This document shows, in pieces, positions 40,196 to 49,759 of a stretch of 64,000 nucleotides of DNA. The notes beneath the pieces are model-generated. The model worked only from the letters and a program-made list of their open reading frames with translations. It was not told the DNA's origin and searched no databases. Positions within the stretch are counted from its first letter, which is position 1. Each line of letters starts with the position of its first letter. Both the position numbers and the translations under genes were made by a program. Source of the stretch: Bacteroidales bacterium (GTDB lineage: Bacteria > Bacteroidota > Bacteroidia > Bacteroidales > UBA4181); contig JAISOY010000082.1 in NCBI GenBank assembly GCA_031275285.1, forward strand, positions 1 to 64,000, given 5' to 3'.

Positions 40196-40630
40196 ATGAA
40201 ATACGCCGTGATAACCTATAAAAGTCCCGATTACGGGGAAATGCTGGATCTGCGTAAAAGCGTTTTACGTGATCCTTTAGGGTTGGTGTTTTCCCCTGAA
40301 GAGTTGCGTCTTGAATCTGAGGATTGCTTTCTGATATGCCGGGACCATGGACGCATAATAGGATGCTGTATTCTTACCCGGATATCATCCGGGCAGGTAA
40401 AATTGAGACAAATGGCTGTCCATCCCTCTTTTCAGGGAAAATCCGTGGGTGCCGGTTTATTGTTATATGCCGAACAATGTGCCGGAAAAGCAGGATATTC
40501 ATCAATCATTCTTCATGCCCGGGAAACAGCCATCGGTTTTTATGAGAAATATCACTACCGGATCACTGGGACACCTTTCATTGAGGTCGGGATACCGCAT
40601 GTGGCCATGCAAAAGCATATACCGGCATAG
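40196..40630 (+). CDS. GNAT family N-acetyltransferase
   Basis: This is a small acetyl-CoA-dependent acetyltransferase of unknown substrate. I start it at MKYAVITYKSPDYGEM (144 residues), because a longer frame would begin inside the gldN terminator. The acetyl-CoA binding region is visible at residues 76-100 (LRQMAVHPSFQGKSVGAGLLLYAE), followed by the ARETAIGFYEKYHYRITG segment typical of the ElaA-like GNATs. It is separated from the next gene by a short gap with a promoter box, so it may be a single-gene unit. Confidence 0.86.
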   Translation: MKYAVITYKSPDYGEMLDLRKSVLRDPLGLVFSPEELRLESEDCFLICRDHGRIIGCCILTRISSGQVKLRQMAVHPSFQGKSVGAGLLLYAEQCAGKAGYSSIILHARETAIGFYEKYHYRITGTPFIEVGIPHVAMQKHIPA

Positions 40631-40671
40631 TTCTTCCGGATGACAGATAAGGGAATATGCCTCACTTTTTG

Positions 40672-40679
40672 TACCTTTG
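40672..40679 (+). promoter_or_regulatory. -7 box upstream of hisC
   Basis: TACCTTTG is an exact TAnnTTTG match, 20 bases before the hisC start. No clear -33 box is present. Confidence 0.45.
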
Positions 40680-40699
40680 TATCACAAAAATAATATACC

Positions 40700-41728
40700 A
40701 TGAATTTAGAGCAATGGGTTCGTCCCAATATATGGAATCTGAAACCATATTCGACTGCAAGAAATGAATTTGTAGGAGAAGCATCCGTATATCTGGATGC
40801 CAACGAAAATCCTTATAGTGAAACATTGAATCGTTATCCGGATCCTCTGCAATGGAAAGTGAAGGAAATGATCGCACAGATAAAAGGTGTCCATAAGGAA
40901 CAAATATTTCTGGGAAATGGAAGTGATGAGCCGATAGACTTAGTATACAGGGTATTTTGCGAACCGGCAATAGACAATGTAGTCGCCATTGATCCTACCT
41001 ATGGGATGTATCAGGTGGCTGCCGGGATCAATAATGTAGCCTACCGGAAGGTGCTTCTTGATGACCATTTCAATTTTACGGCCGAAAGTTTATTAAAAGC
41101 GGCCGACAAACATACCAAACTGATCTTTTTATGTTCTCCGAATAATCCTACAGGTAATGATCTGAACCGGGATGAGATTGTTAAGCTGATCCGCTCTTTT
41201 GAAGGGGTCGTAGTGCTGGATGAGGCATATATTGATTTTTCTTTGCAACCGTCTTTTCTTGCCGAATTATCGCTTTTCCCTAACCTGATCGTTTTACAGA
41301 CCTTTTCAAAAGCATGGGGGAGCGCCGCAGCAAGGTTGGGGATGGCATTTGCAGATCCGGAAATTATCCGCATCATGAATAAGGTAAAATATCCGTATAA
41401 CATCAACCAGCTGACCCAGGATTATGCTTTGGACATGTTGTCGAAAGCCACTCGTGTGGAAAACTGGGTAAAAGCATTGACGCAGGAGCGTTCGCGCCTT
41501 CAGGAACAATTATTGATGTTGCCCTGTATTGAAAAATTGTATCCGACCAATGCCAATTTTATTCTTGCGAAAGTACCTGATGCCAATGCATTGTACCGGA
41601 GTTTAGTCGAGAAAGGCATTATTGTACGGAACCGTAACACCATTTCTCTTTGTGCCAATTGTTTGCGGATTACGGTAGGAACTTCCACCGAAAATGAAGC
41701 ATTGATCGAAGCCCTGAAACAACTCTGA
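40700..41728 (+). CDS. hisC: Histidinol-phosphate aminotransferase family protein
   Basis: This is a pyridoxal-phosphate aminotransferase of the HisC branch, which converts imidazole-acetol phosphate to histidinol phosphate. The 342-residue protein shows DANENPYSE (residues 32-40), the [12 protein letters not shown] phosphate-binding segment, SPNNPTG, DEAYIDF, the lysine K204 in [14 protein letters not shown], and a C-terminal LRITVGT with the substrate arginine. No other his genes are in the window, so hisC is separated from any his operon and could also serve another aromatic or phosphate substrate. A thioesterase gene follows 7 bases later. Confidence 0.9.
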   Translation: MNLEQWVRPNIWNLKPYSTARNEFVGEASVYLDANENPYSETLNRYPDPLQWKVKEMIAQIKGVHKEQIFLGNGSDEPIDLVYRVFCEPAIDNVVAIDPTYGMYQVAAGINNVAYRKVLLDDHFNFTAESLLKAADKHTKLIFLCSPNNPTGNDLNRDEIVKLIRSFEGVVVLDEAYIDFSLQPSFLAELSLFPNLIVLQTFSKAWGSAAARLGMAFADPEIIRIMNKVKYPYNINQLTQDYALDMLSKATRVENWVKALTQERSRLQEQLLMLPCIEKLYPTNANFILAKVPDANALYRSLVEKGIIVRNRNTISLCANCLRITVGTSTENEALIEALKQL

Positions 41729-41735
41729 GAATCTT

Positions 41736-42149
41736 ATGTATACATTTGAAACACAAATACGGGTGCGTTACGGAGAGACAGACCAGATGGGGTATGTTTA
41801 TTATGGAAATTATCCATTGTATTATGAGGTTGCCCGGACCGAAATGCTTCGTTCGCTGGGCCTGAGTTATAGGGAGATGGAACAGGAAGGGATTATTTTG
41901 CCTGTGAGATCCTTAAATGTACGTTATATAGAACCGGCCCATTATGATGATTTGCTGACTTTAAAGGTAATATTAAAGGAGGTACCGACTGTACGCATTC
42001 ATTTTTTTTATGAATTGTATAATGAGCAGCAGGTATTATTGAATACGGGAGAGACAGTACTGGTATTTGTTGATGCGCAAACCCGTAAGCCAAGGAAGGC
42101 ACCGGATTCATTATTGGCGGAACTGGAAAAATATTTTGAACATTCGTGA
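41736..42149 (+). CDS. YbgC/FadM-type acyl-CoA thioesterase
   Basis: This is a hot-dog-fold thioesterase of the 4-hydroxybenzoyl-CoA type, of unknown acyl substrate. The 137-residue protein opens with the family motif VRYGETDQMGYVYYGNYPLYYEVAR, which holds the catalytic acidic residue in the ETDQMG turn. It continues with RSLNVRYIEPAHYDDLL. It starts 7 bases after the hisC stop, so the two are probably cotranscribed, although no shared pathway is evident. Confidence 0.9.
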   Translation: MYTFETQIRVRYGETDQMGYVYYGNYPLYYEVARTEMLRSLGLSYREMEQEGIILPVRSLNVRYIEPAHYDDLLTLKVILKEVPTVRIHFFYELYNEQQVLLNTGETVLVFVDAQTRKPRKAPDSLLAELEKYFEHS

Positions 42150-42196
42150 TTTCATTAGTAGGAGGAACCACACTATTCCTCTTTTCTCTTTTTGAT

Positions 42197-42204
42197 TATT
42201 TTTG
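42197..42204 (+). promoter_or_regulatory. -7 box upstream of prfA
   Basis: TATTTTTG matches the Bacteroidota -7 box and lies 48 bases before the prfA start, in the only gap between the thioesterase gene and prfA. Confidence 0.4.
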
Positions 42205-42252
42205 CATCAAATTTGCGGGATGCGCAATGAAGAATAAACATAGATAAATAAT

Positions 42253-43338
42253 ATGGCAAACAGCGTAATTCTTGGAAAGCTGGAGGGGATAAAAGTTCGT
42301 TTTGAAGAGATCGGTCAACAGATCACTGATCCGGACGTGATGGGTGATATGAAACGGTTCGTAAAACTGAACAAGGAGTACCGTGATCTGGAGCCGCTTA
42401 TTGCTGCTTATGGGGAATACAAAGTTGTTTTGAGTAATCTGGATGAAGCAAAAGAAATGCTGCAGCATGAAAAAGACGAGGAACTCCGTGAGATGGCCAA
42501 GGATGAGGTTGAGCAATTAACCGGGCGCGTAGAGCCGCTTGAGGAACAGATAAAGTTATTGCTTCTTCCGTCTGACCCTGAAGATGATAAGAATGCAGTA
42601 ATGGAGATTCGTGCCGGAACAGGAGGTGATGAGGCCAGTATCTTTGCCGGTGATCTTTACCGGATGTATACCCGTTTTTGTGAAAATAAAGGCTGGAAAG
42701 TGGAGGTCACCAGTATGTCACCGGGAACATCGGGAGGCTTTAAGGAAATTGTCATGAATATCAGCGGGAATAAAGTGTATGGTACGCTTAAATATGAGTC
42801 CGGTGTTCACCGGGTTCAGCGGGTTCCGAAAACAGAAACCCAGGGACGCGTACATACTTCTGCGGCAACCGTTGCGGTATTGCCTGAGGCCGGAGAATTT
42901 GATATCGAACTGAACATGAATGATATCCGTAAGGATACCTTTTGTTCATCCGGTCCCGGCGGACAATCGGTCAATACTACCTATTCGGCGATTCGTCTGA
43001 CACATATCCCTACGGGGATCGTGGTCCAGTGCCAGGATGAAAAATCCCAGATAAAAAACTTCGATAAAGCGCTTGCCGAGTTACGAACCCGGATATATAA
43101 CCTTGAATACCAGAAATACCTGGATGAGGTGTCTTCCAAAAGGAAAACCATGGTTTCAACAGGAGACCGTTCGGCCAAAGTCCGTACTTATAATTATCCA
43201 CAAAGCCGTATTACCGATCACAGGATCAATCTTACCCTATATAATCTTCCGACAGTAGTTGATGGGGACATTCAGGAACTGATCGATAAACTACAGATGG
43301 AAGAAAATGCAGAACGGTTAAAGGACAGTGGATTATAA
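42253..43338 (+). CDS. prfA: Peptide chain release factor 1
   Basis: RF1 ends translation at UAA and UAG. The 361-residue protein has the helical N-terminal domain, the decoding domain with GTGGDEASIFAGDLYRMY near residue 123, and the peptidyl-transfer GGQ motif at residues 236-238 (SGPGGQSVNTT). The segment HTSAATVAVLPE near residue 201 and overall length place it with RF1 rather than RF2. No frameshift is present, consistent with RF1. dnaG begins 68 bases after the stop. Confidence 0.96.
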   Translation: MANSVILGKLEGIKVRFEEIGQQITDPDVMGDMKRFVKLNKEYRDLEPLIAAYGEYKVVLSNLDEAKEMLQHEKDEELREMAKDEVEQLTGRVEPLEEQIKLLLLPSDPEDDKNAVMEIRAGTGGDEASIFAGDLYRMYTRFCENKGWKVEVTSMSPGTSGGFKEIVMNISGNKVYGTLKYESGVHRVQRVPKTETQGRVHTSAATVAVLPEAGEFDIELNMNDIRKDTFCSSGPGGQSVNTTYSAIRLTHIPTGIVVQCQDEKSQIKNFDKALAELRTRIYNLEYQKYLDEVSSKRKTMVSTGDRSAKVRTYNYPQSRITDHRINLTLYNLPTVVDGDIQELIDKLQMEENAERLKDSGL

Positions 43339-43406
43339 TGAATAAAATCCGCTTTTTTGATGCCGGATTTGATGTTACTTTTTATCAGAGATGTACTTCA
43401 TCATAA

Positions 43407-45389
43407 ATGATTGATAGAAATACCATAGACCGGATTTTTGAAGCCTCACGTATTGTTGATGTGGTGGAAGAGTTTGTCTCCCTGAAACGCAGGGGGGTGA
43501 ATTATATTGGTTGTTGTCCGTTTCATAATGAACGGACGCCATCGTTTGTCGTATCTCCGGCTAAAAATATTTATAAATGTTTCGGATGTGGGAAAGCCGG
43601 TAATCCGGTGAATTTCATCATGGAACATGAGCATCTCAGTTATCCGGATGCACTGCGTTATCTGGCCAAGAAGTTTCATATCGAAATTGTAGAAAAGGAA
43701 CAAACCCCGGAAGAACAACAAATTGCTGACCGGAGGGAAAGCCTGATGATCGTATCGGCTTATGCATCCCGGGTTTTTCAGGAAAATCTTTTCGATACCC
43801 GTGAAGGGAAGGCTATTGGGTTGAGTTATTTTAAAGAGCGGGGCTTCCGTGAAGATATCATTAAAAATTTTGAACTGGGTTATAGTCTTGAAGCGCGGGA
43901 TGCGTTTACGAAGAAGGCTATAAAAGAGGGTTATAAAGAAGAATTCCTGATTGAAACCGGCTTAAGTATCAAAGGAGAGAATGCGGTTTTCGACCGTTTC
44001 TCCGCACGGGTGATGTTTCCTATCCATAGTCTTGCCGGGAAAGTGATCGCCTTTGGTGGTCGGGTGCTGAAAGCAGATAAGAAGCAGGCCAAATACCTGA
44101 ACTCTCCCGAATCTGACATATATCATAAAAGTAAAGTACTTTATGGTATTTTCCAGGCCAGAAGTAGTATTGTAAAAAACCAGAAGTGTTATCTGGTAGA
44201 AGGATATACCGATGTTATTTCCATGCATCAGGCCGGGATTGAAAATGTAGTGGCCTCATCGGGCACCGCATTAACCGTGGAACAAATACAACTGATCAAG
44301 CGGTTTACGGAGAATGTAACTGTCTTATACGATGGAGATCCGGCAGGTATCAAAGCGTCTTTACGGGGAATAGACCTGATCCTTCAGGAAGGAATGAATG
44401 TAAAGGTATTGTTGTTACCGGACGGTGAAGATCCTGATTCCTTTTCGAGGAAGCATAGTGTCACGGAGTTAGAAGAATACATCGGGAATCATGAAACGGA
44501 CTTTATCAATTTTAAAGCGCAATTACTGCTGGATGATGCACAGGGTGATCCGGTAAAGCGTGCCCGTTTGATCACGGAGGTTGTACAGTCTATTTCTCTT
44601 ATCCCGAATGCTATACAGCGATCGGTTTACCTGAAGGAGTCGGCCCGTATGTTCGATATGGATGAACAGATGCTGGCCGAAACGGCAGATACCATGCGTA
44701 AAAAAAAGATCAGTGACGAACGGAAACGGGAAATCCGGAAATCGGAAACAGATAGCCCACACCTTCCTTCTGACCTGGTGCCGGAAAATAATGCATCAAC
44801 GCTTTCTATTGACCCGGAACAGGTGCAACATCATAAAGATATTGAATTGGCTGAAGAGGAGATTATTCGTTTACTGGTAAGCTATGGGAATAATATATTA
44901 CCGGGTTGTGGTGAGTCGACCGGTGGGACGGGGTCTACTGTTGCTCATTACCTGATCCAGGAATTACGTTCCGATGACCTTGAAATCCAGGAACCGTTAT
45001 TGCGCAGGATATTTAATGAATACGAACAATTACTGGAAGAAAAAGAAAGTATTGATGATAAATATTTCATTTATCATGCTGACCCTGAGATATCCCGTAT
45101 GGTGGCTGGCTTGATGGCCAACAAATATGTATTGAGCAATATCCATAAAAAAAGCGGGGTGATTGTGAAAACCGAAGAAGATCACCTTGAAGAAGTTGTT
45201 CCTGTCAGTGTGCTGGCTTATAAAAACAGAAGAGTGATCATGTTGCTTAAAGATCTTTCTCTGGAAATGCAGAAGGCGGAAAAAGAGAACGATACGGAGC
45301 TTCTGGATGAATTATACGCCCGGTATATTTCACTGAATGAGATAAAGAAACAATTGGCCAAAATATTGGGAAAACGGATTGTCTATTAA
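43407..45389 (+). CDS. dnaG: DNA primase
   Basis: DnaG makes RNA primers for replication. The 660-residue protein begins with the zinc-binding domain (CPFHNERTPSFVVSPAKN then CFGCGKAG, residues 38-64), then the catalytic core with the Toprim acidic motifs (VEGYTDVISMHQAG near residue 267; LYDGDPAGIKAS near 311). A variable C-terminal helicase-binding region follows. The first copy of the 92-94 bp repeat begins 12 bases after the stop, its hairpin placed as a terminator would be. Confidence 0.97.
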   Translation: MIDRNTIDRIFEASRIVDVVEEFVSLKRRGVNYIGCCPFHNERTPSFVVSPAKNIYKCFGCGKAGNPVNFIMEHEHLSYPDALRYLAKKFHIEIVEKEQTPEEQQIADRRESLMIVSAYASRVFQENLFDTREGKAIGLSYFKERGFREDIIKNFELGYSLEARDAFTKKAIKEGYKEEFLIETGLSIKGENAVFDRFSARVMFPIHSLAGKVIAFGGRVLKADKKQAKYLNSPESDIYHKSKVLYGIFQARSSIVKNQKCYLVEGYTDVISMHQAGIENVVASSGTALTVEQIQLIKRFTENVTVLYDGDPAGIKASLRGIDLILQEGMNVKVLLLPDGEDPDSFSRKHSVTELEEYIGNHETDFINFKAQLLLDDAQGDPVKRARLITEVVQSISLIPNAIQRSVYLKESARMFDMDEQMLAETADTMRKKKISDERKREIRKSETDSPHLPSDLVPENNASTLSIDPEQVQHHKDIELAEEEIIRLLVSYGNNILPGCGESTGGTGSTVAHYLIQELRSDDLEIQEPLLRRIFNEYEQLLEEKESIDDKYFIYHADPEISRMVAGLMANKYVLSNIHKKSGVIVKTEEDHLEEVVPVSVLAYKNRRVIMLLKDLSLEMQKAEKENDTELLDELYARYISLNEIKKQLAKILGKRIVY

Positions 45390-45400
45390 TCATATCATAT

Positions 45401-45493
45401 TAAGCACTCAGTGCTATTTATTGTTTTCTTAAGTCACATGGATCAAATGGATTACGTTCAGAAAATATGATATTAATTGTTTTATATTACTTA
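45401..45493 (+). repeat. Intergenic repeat, copy 1 (93 bp)
   Basis: This is the first of three same-direction copies of one sequence in a 5 kb stretch. It begins TAAGCACTCAGTGCT, whose AGCAC/GTGCT arms form a small hairpin followed by T-rich sequence. It then shares with the other copies CTTAAGTC, GATCAA, TGGATTACGTTC and a final TTTTATATTACTTA. It starts 12 bases after the dnaG stop and ends 7 bases before the start of the GldB-like gene. The shared core does not stay in one reading frame between copies, so it is not coding. Confidence 0.88.
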
Positions 45494-45500
45494 TTTTAAA

Positions 45501-46478
45501 ATGAAGCATATAATTATTGCAGTTTTTTTTCTTCTTTTCTTTTTTTCCGGGTGTCGGCAGAAACAAGAAGTACAGATTAAGATAGGCCGGTTTGAACAGG
45601 CTTTGTTTTCCGTACCGATTGATTCGGTGGGGGAATATGTACCCAGACTGGAGAAACAGTATGGGGAGTTGTTCGATATGTATAACCAGGGGGTGATTTC
45701 GATCGGCCCTTCGAATGATCCGGATTACCCGGAACATTTGATGAATTTTCTGACCGATTCATACATGAATGCGGCTTATCGTCAGGTGACGAAAACCTAT
45801 CCGGATATGTCCGGTATAGAGGAGGGACTGAGTAAAGGTTTTTCAAAATACCATCAGTATTTTCCGGAAAAGGTGATCCCATCGGTGTATACATTGATTT
45901 CCGGATTCAATCAGACCATTATAATCAGTGATACTATACTGGCTATTGCACTGGATAAATACCTGGGGAAAGATGAAGAAATGTATATTCGTTTGGGTCT
46001 GGCCAGTTACCAACGGCAGTTGATGGACAAGAAATATATTGTTTCCGATTGCATGAAAGCCTGGGGATATACCGAATTCCCCAAAAGTGACTCTACCGAT
46101 AATGTTTTATCGAATATCCTGTATGAAGGAAAAATTGCTTATTATGTCAGCCAGGTGCTTCCGCAAACTTCCGATAGCATTATCTTTGGCTATAAACCTG
46201 AACAACTGAATTGGTGTATCAATAATACCCAACAGATGTGGACATATCTGGTGGAGAAAAAAATGTTGTATGCTACCGATTATCTGATCATCAATAAACT
46301 GGTGGGTCCCGGACCATTTACGACATTATTTACCCGAGAGTCTCCGGGAAGAGCTGCGGTATGGCTGGGATATAAAATCATACAATCATATATGAAACAC
46401 AATAAAGTTTCGCTGGAGGAATTGTTGTTGAATAATGATTACCAGGGTATCCTGGCAAAAGCGAAATTCAGGCCGTAA
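45501..46478 (+). CDS. GldB-like lipoprotein
   Basis: This resembles the gliding-motility lipoprotein GldB, a conserved Bacteroidota protein needed for GldK/type IX function in gliding species. I start it at MKHIIIAVFF (325 residues), giving a lipoprotein signal with cysteine 18 (FFFSGC). The longer frame begins inside the repeat. The mature part has the family pattern: an IGRFEQALFSV opening, a conserved LDKYLG segment near residue 155, and the C-terminal GPFTTLFTRESPGRAAVWLGYKIIQSYM. It is 5.4 kb from the secretion operon and converges on the SGNH hydrolase gene with three bases between stops. Confidence 0.82.
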   Translation: MKHIIIAVFFLLFFFSGCRQKQEVQIKIGRFEQALFSVPIDSVGEYVPRLEKQYGELFDMYNQGVISIGPSNDPDYPEHLMNFLTDSYMNAAYRQVTKTYPDMSGIEEGLSKGFSKYHQYFPEKVIPSVYTLISGFNQTIIISDTILAIALDKYLGKDEEMYIRLGLASYQRQLMDKKYIVSDCMKAWGYTEFPKSDSTDNVLSNILYEGKIAYYVSQVLPQTSDSIIFGYKPEQLNWCINNTQQMWTYLVEKKMLYATDYLIINKLVGPGPFTTLFTRESPGRAAVWLGYKIIQSYMKHNKVSLEELLLNNDYQGILAKAKFRP

Positions 46479-46481
46479 AGA

Positions 46482-47579
46482 TCAATAACTTACTTTTTTG
46501 TCTTTCAGATAAGGATACATGCCTTCCGCATAACGAAGGAATCCAAGATCCGTGAAATGCACCCCATCAACGGTTGCTTCCCCGTCATTTCCGATCATTC
46601 CTTTTCCGCGGACATACCTGATATTTTTATATCCTTCTTTCCGCAGTTTCTCATAAAGCATTTTCCATTCCCCGTCTTCTTCCTGTAATTCGGGTAAGAT
46701 TTTCGTATTGAACCCGGCAAAAGGGAATTCCGGATTTTCTATCATCAATATACGTATACCCGGATGTGCATCGGCAATATGCCGGATGAAAAGATAGGCA
46801 CTGTCCCGGACAATCTGTGCAGTGGTATTGGGAAGACAGTCCATGACCACTGCTTCCGCATCGATCATGCTGATAGCCCTTGCCATGGAGAGATCCAGTT
46901 TACCGTTGCCCGAAAAACCAAGATTGATGATTTCCCGGTTCAGCATCCTTCCCAGTATCGATGGGTAAGCCATTCCGGGACGGGAAGCACATCCTCCCTG
47001 TGTGATACTGGTCCCGTAAAAAACAATAGGTTTTACATCGCTCCTCTTTGTGAGGTTGCTTTTTTGGGGTTTTGTGATGATTGCCTCTTTATCCACCCCG
47101 ATTTCCAATAATTCCACTCCGTCATAAAGCGGTAAATAGGCGATATATTCCCTGGTTTCTCCGGACAGGTTCTTTATGAAAAAGTAAGCAGAGGTTTTCT
47201 CTGTGTGCCTGGCCGTACCTGTATGACACCATCGATTTCCGTCAAGTACGTACAGATCGAGGCCTTTGCTTCCGGTTGCGGGCATATGGTCCATATATAC
47301 GTTTGCGATGACCGTCCATCTGGCAGCAATGGCCGTGCTGTTAGTAGAGAAACGTACGGCTATACCGGAGGTGTTTTTTCCCAGGGAGATCAGTTCTTTC
47401 CGGAATTCTTTTTCCATGGAGGCCGGTAGCCGCCCATATTTGACATGGGCATTTTCAAACCCTTTCCCAATCAGCATCAGGTCATCCGCATTTACGTATT
47501 TCAGGTCTTCCAGTTGCTGGGCATTCAAAGCAGATGATAACAAAGTCAACAAAAGAATATAGATGATGAATCTAATCAT
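46482..47579 (-). CDS. Secreted SGNH/GDSL hydrolase
   Basis: This is probably an exported carbohydrate esterase. The 365-residue protein has a signal peptide (residues 1-20, ending ALNAQ), a beta-rich N-terminal domain (about 25-175), and a C-terminal SGNH hydrolase domain. The catalytic blocks are visible: the serine in FYGTSITQGGCA (near residue 193), the GFSGNG glycine block, the asparagine in DCLPNTTA, and the Asp-His pair in VDGVHFTDLG near the C-terminus. Enzymes with this arrangement in Bacteroidota often remove acetyl groups from polysaccharides, but the substrate is unknown. The 249 bases before recQ contain no gene. Confidence 0.87.
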   Translation of the reverse strand: MIRFIIYILLLTLLSSALNAQQLEDLKYVNADDLMLIGKGFENAHVKYGRLPASMEKEFRKELISLGKNTSGIAVRFSTNSTAIAARWTVIANVYMDHMPATGSKGLDLYVLDGNRWCHTGTARHTEKTSAYFFIKNLSGETREYIAYLPLYDGVELLEIGVDKEAIITKPQKSNLTKRSDVKPIVFYGTSITQGGCASRPGMAYPSILGRMLNREIINLGFSGNGKLDLSMARAISMIDAEAVVMDCLPNTTAQIVRDSAYLFIRHIADAHPGIRILMIENPEFPFAGFNTKILPELQEEDGEWKMLYEKLRKEGYKNIRYVRGKGMIGNDGEATVDGVHFTDLGFLRYAEGMYPYLKDKKVSY

Positions 47580-47828
47580 GAGATGGATAATAAAAGATGA
47601 TCCAACAAATATAACGAATTCTTTATATGTATAGTCAGTGTTTCTATAGAAAGATTTATTCGTAAAACCACGAATAGTCCTTCAATAAAAATCATAAATT
47701 TAAAAATCTCATAATTGATTTATTTTCAGAAAATTATTTATTTAAGTAAATATAGGAGAGAAATTAATTTTAGATGTCAGGACATTTTATTTATATTTAC
47801 ATAAAGAATAAGTCCTGAGGTAGGAAAA

Positions 47829-49691
47829 ATGCAAGAGATTCATTCGGTTTTAAAACATTATTGGGGGTATGCTTCTTTTCGTCCCATGCAGGAGGAGATC
47901 ATCCTTTCTGTACTGGAGAAAAAAGATACGTTGGCCCTGATGCCTACAGGCGGCGGCAAATCAATTACTTTCCAGGTGCCGGCTATGGCGCAGGAAGGGT
48001 TGTGTATTGTGGTTACTCCCCTGATCGCTTTGATGAAGGATCAGGTGGAAAACCTAAGGAAACGCCAGATAAAAGCTGTGGCGGTATATTCGGGATTGAC
48101 ACAGAATGAAATAGATGTAGCATTCAATAATTGCATTTTTGGCGGATATAAATTCCTATATGTATCTCCTGAAAGACTGCATACGGAGATTTTCCAGACC
48201 CGTGTCGCTCAGATGAATGTAAACCTGATCGCTGTTGATGAGGCACATTGTATTTCCCAATGGGGCTATGATTTTCGGCCGGCTTACCTTGAAATATCCA
48301 ATCTGCGTGAATTGTTGCCCGGGGTTCCGGTACTGGCTGTTACGGCAACGGCAACGCCTCCGGTGGTAGAGGATATCCAGAAACAACTCAGGTTCCGGGT
48401 TCCCCATGTGATACAAACCAGTTTCGAACGCAATAACCTGGTGTACCTTGTCCGTCATGTCGAGGACAAACAACGATATTTGCTGAAGACCATCGGAAGA
48501 TTTCCCGGAAGTGGGATTGTATATGTACGTAACCGGAAAAAAACGAGGGAAACGGCGCAATTCCTGCAACGTAATGGAATCGAGGCCGATTATTATCATG
48601 CGGGTTTAAGTAATGAGGTGCGCTCAGAGAAACAGGATCGGTGGAAGGAAGGGCTCTGCCGTGTCATCGTTGCCACCAATGCTTTCGGGATGGGGATCGA
48701 TAAGGCTGATGTCCGGTTTGTGGTTCATCTGGATGCTCCGGATACATTGGAAGCTTATTTCCAGGAAGCAGGCAGGGCCGGCCGGGACCTGAAAAGATCT
48801 TATGCCGTATTGCTCTATGAGACAGCCGATGAAAATAAACTCAGGCAGCGGTTGCGTGTCAGTTTTCCCGAACCGGACATGATCCGGAAAGTGTACCATG
48901 CATTGGGAAATTTCCTTCAGGTTCCCTTAGGCGGTGGGCGGGATATTCCCCTTGATTTTTCACTGGAGCGTTTTGCTGCTGTCTACCAGTTGGAATTGCT
49001 GACTGCCCATCATGCACTGAAGTTGATCGAGCAGGAGGGATACATCCAGTATGATGAAGATCCCAGATCGGCCGCCAAGGTTTTCTTTACCGTTTCCCGG
49101 GAAGACCTATACAAATTCCAGGTTTCCAATGAATCATTTGATCAGTTTATCAAACTGCTTTTACGTTCATACTCCGGTTTTTTTTCAGGATATGTCAGTA
49201 TTGATGAGGCAATTCTGGCCAGGAATGCGAAGGTGAGCCAGGATGTGATCTATGAATATCTGAAACGGTTGGACAAGATGAAGATCATTGATTATATCCC
49301 CCGGAGGAAGCAATCGGTCATTACCTATATCCGTGAACGGATCGATGAAAAATACCTGGCTATTTCTACCGGGAATTATAAGATCCGTAAGAAAAATATG
49401 CAGGAGAACATTGGGGCGGTGATCCGTTATGCCGGGAATCATGATCAATGCCGGAGTGTCATGTTACTGGAATACTTCGGGGAAAAGAACGCACTGCCGT
49501 GCGGGCGATGTGATTATTGTGTCCGGCAAAAAGAGAAAGAGATATCAGCCAATGAACGCGCGTCGATTATCAAGGCTATCCGGAACGAACCTCTTGCTGA
49601 TATCGATACCCTCAGCAAAAACCTGGGTATTAAAGAACATAAGATCATCGAGATACTGCGTCAGATGAAAGATGATGGGGAGATCAAATAA
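47829..49691 (+). CDS. recQ: ATP-dependent DNA helicase RecQ
   Basis: RecQ unwinds DNA in recombinational repair. The 620-residue protein has the Walker A motif PTGGGKS (K44), the DEAH box at residues 137-140, and the family motif VRFVVHLDAPDTLEAYFQEAGRAGRD. The zinc-binding cysteines (CRSVML...; CGRCDYC) are near the end. The C-terminal region is a short winged-helix-like tail with no clear HRDC domain, so it belongs to the shorter RecQ type. Copy 2 of the intergenic repeat begins 68 bases after its stop; a TACTTTTG box sits at 49740-49747 between them. Confidence 0.95.
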   Translation: MQEIHSVLKHYWGYASFRPMQEEIILSVLEKKDTLALMPTGGGKSITFQVPAMAQEGLCIVVTPLIALMKDQVENLRKRQIKAVAVYSGLTQNEIDVAFNNCIFGGYKFLYVSPERLHTEIFQTRVAQMNVNLIAVDEAHCISQWGYDFRPAYLEISNLRELLPGVPVLAVTATATPPVVEDIQKQLRFRVPHVIQTSFERNNLVYLVRHVEDKQRYLLKTIGRFPGSGIVYVRNRKKTRETAQFLQRNGIEADYYHAGLSNEVRSEKQDRWKEGLCRVIVATNAFGMGIDKADVRFVVHLDAPDTLEAYFQEAGRAGRDLKRSYAVLLYETADENKLRQRLRVSFPEPDMIRKVYHALGNFLQVPLGGGRDIPLDFSLERFAAVYQLELLTAHHALKLIEQEGYIQYDEDPRSAAKVFFTVSREDLYKFQVSNESFDQFIKLLLRSYSGFFSGYVSIDEAILARNAKVSQDVIYEYLKRLDKMKIIDYIPRRKQSVITYIRERIDEKYLAISTGNYKIRKKNMQENIGAVIRYAGNHDQCRSVMLLEYFGEKNALPCGRCDYCVRQKEKEISANERASIIKAIRNEPLADIDTLSKNLGIKEHKIIEILRQMKDDGEIK

Positions 49692-49739
49692 AATGAGCCG
49701 TAACAGCCTCTATTGTATGACAAAGTAAAAAAGAAAGAT

Positions 49740-49747
49740 TACTTTTG
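49740..49747 (+). promoter_or_regulatory. -7 box just before repeat copy 2
   Basis: TACTTTTG matches the Bacteroidota -7 box. A transcript starting near 49754 would begin almost exactly at repeat copy 2, making the repeat the leader of the PqqD-like gene. No -33 box was found. Confidence 0.35.
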
Positions 49748-49759
49748 TCAAAATTACTT

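Noticed and set aside
43345-43370. Hairpin after prfA (AAATCCG/CGGATTT) as a terminator
   Set aside because: Stem is only seven bases with a 12-base loop and no following T-run; dnaG probably reads on from prfA.
45438-45470. A tiny peptide frame (MDQMDYVQKI) in repeat copy 1
   Set aside because: Copies 2 and 3 have no ATG there and shift frame by an insertion, so the repeat does not encode a conserved peptide.
47777-47818. Inverted TCAGGAC/GTCCTGA pair before recQ as an operator
   Set aside because: Arms are short and 28 bases apart in AT-rich DNA; chance pairing is likely and no matching site occurs elsewhere.
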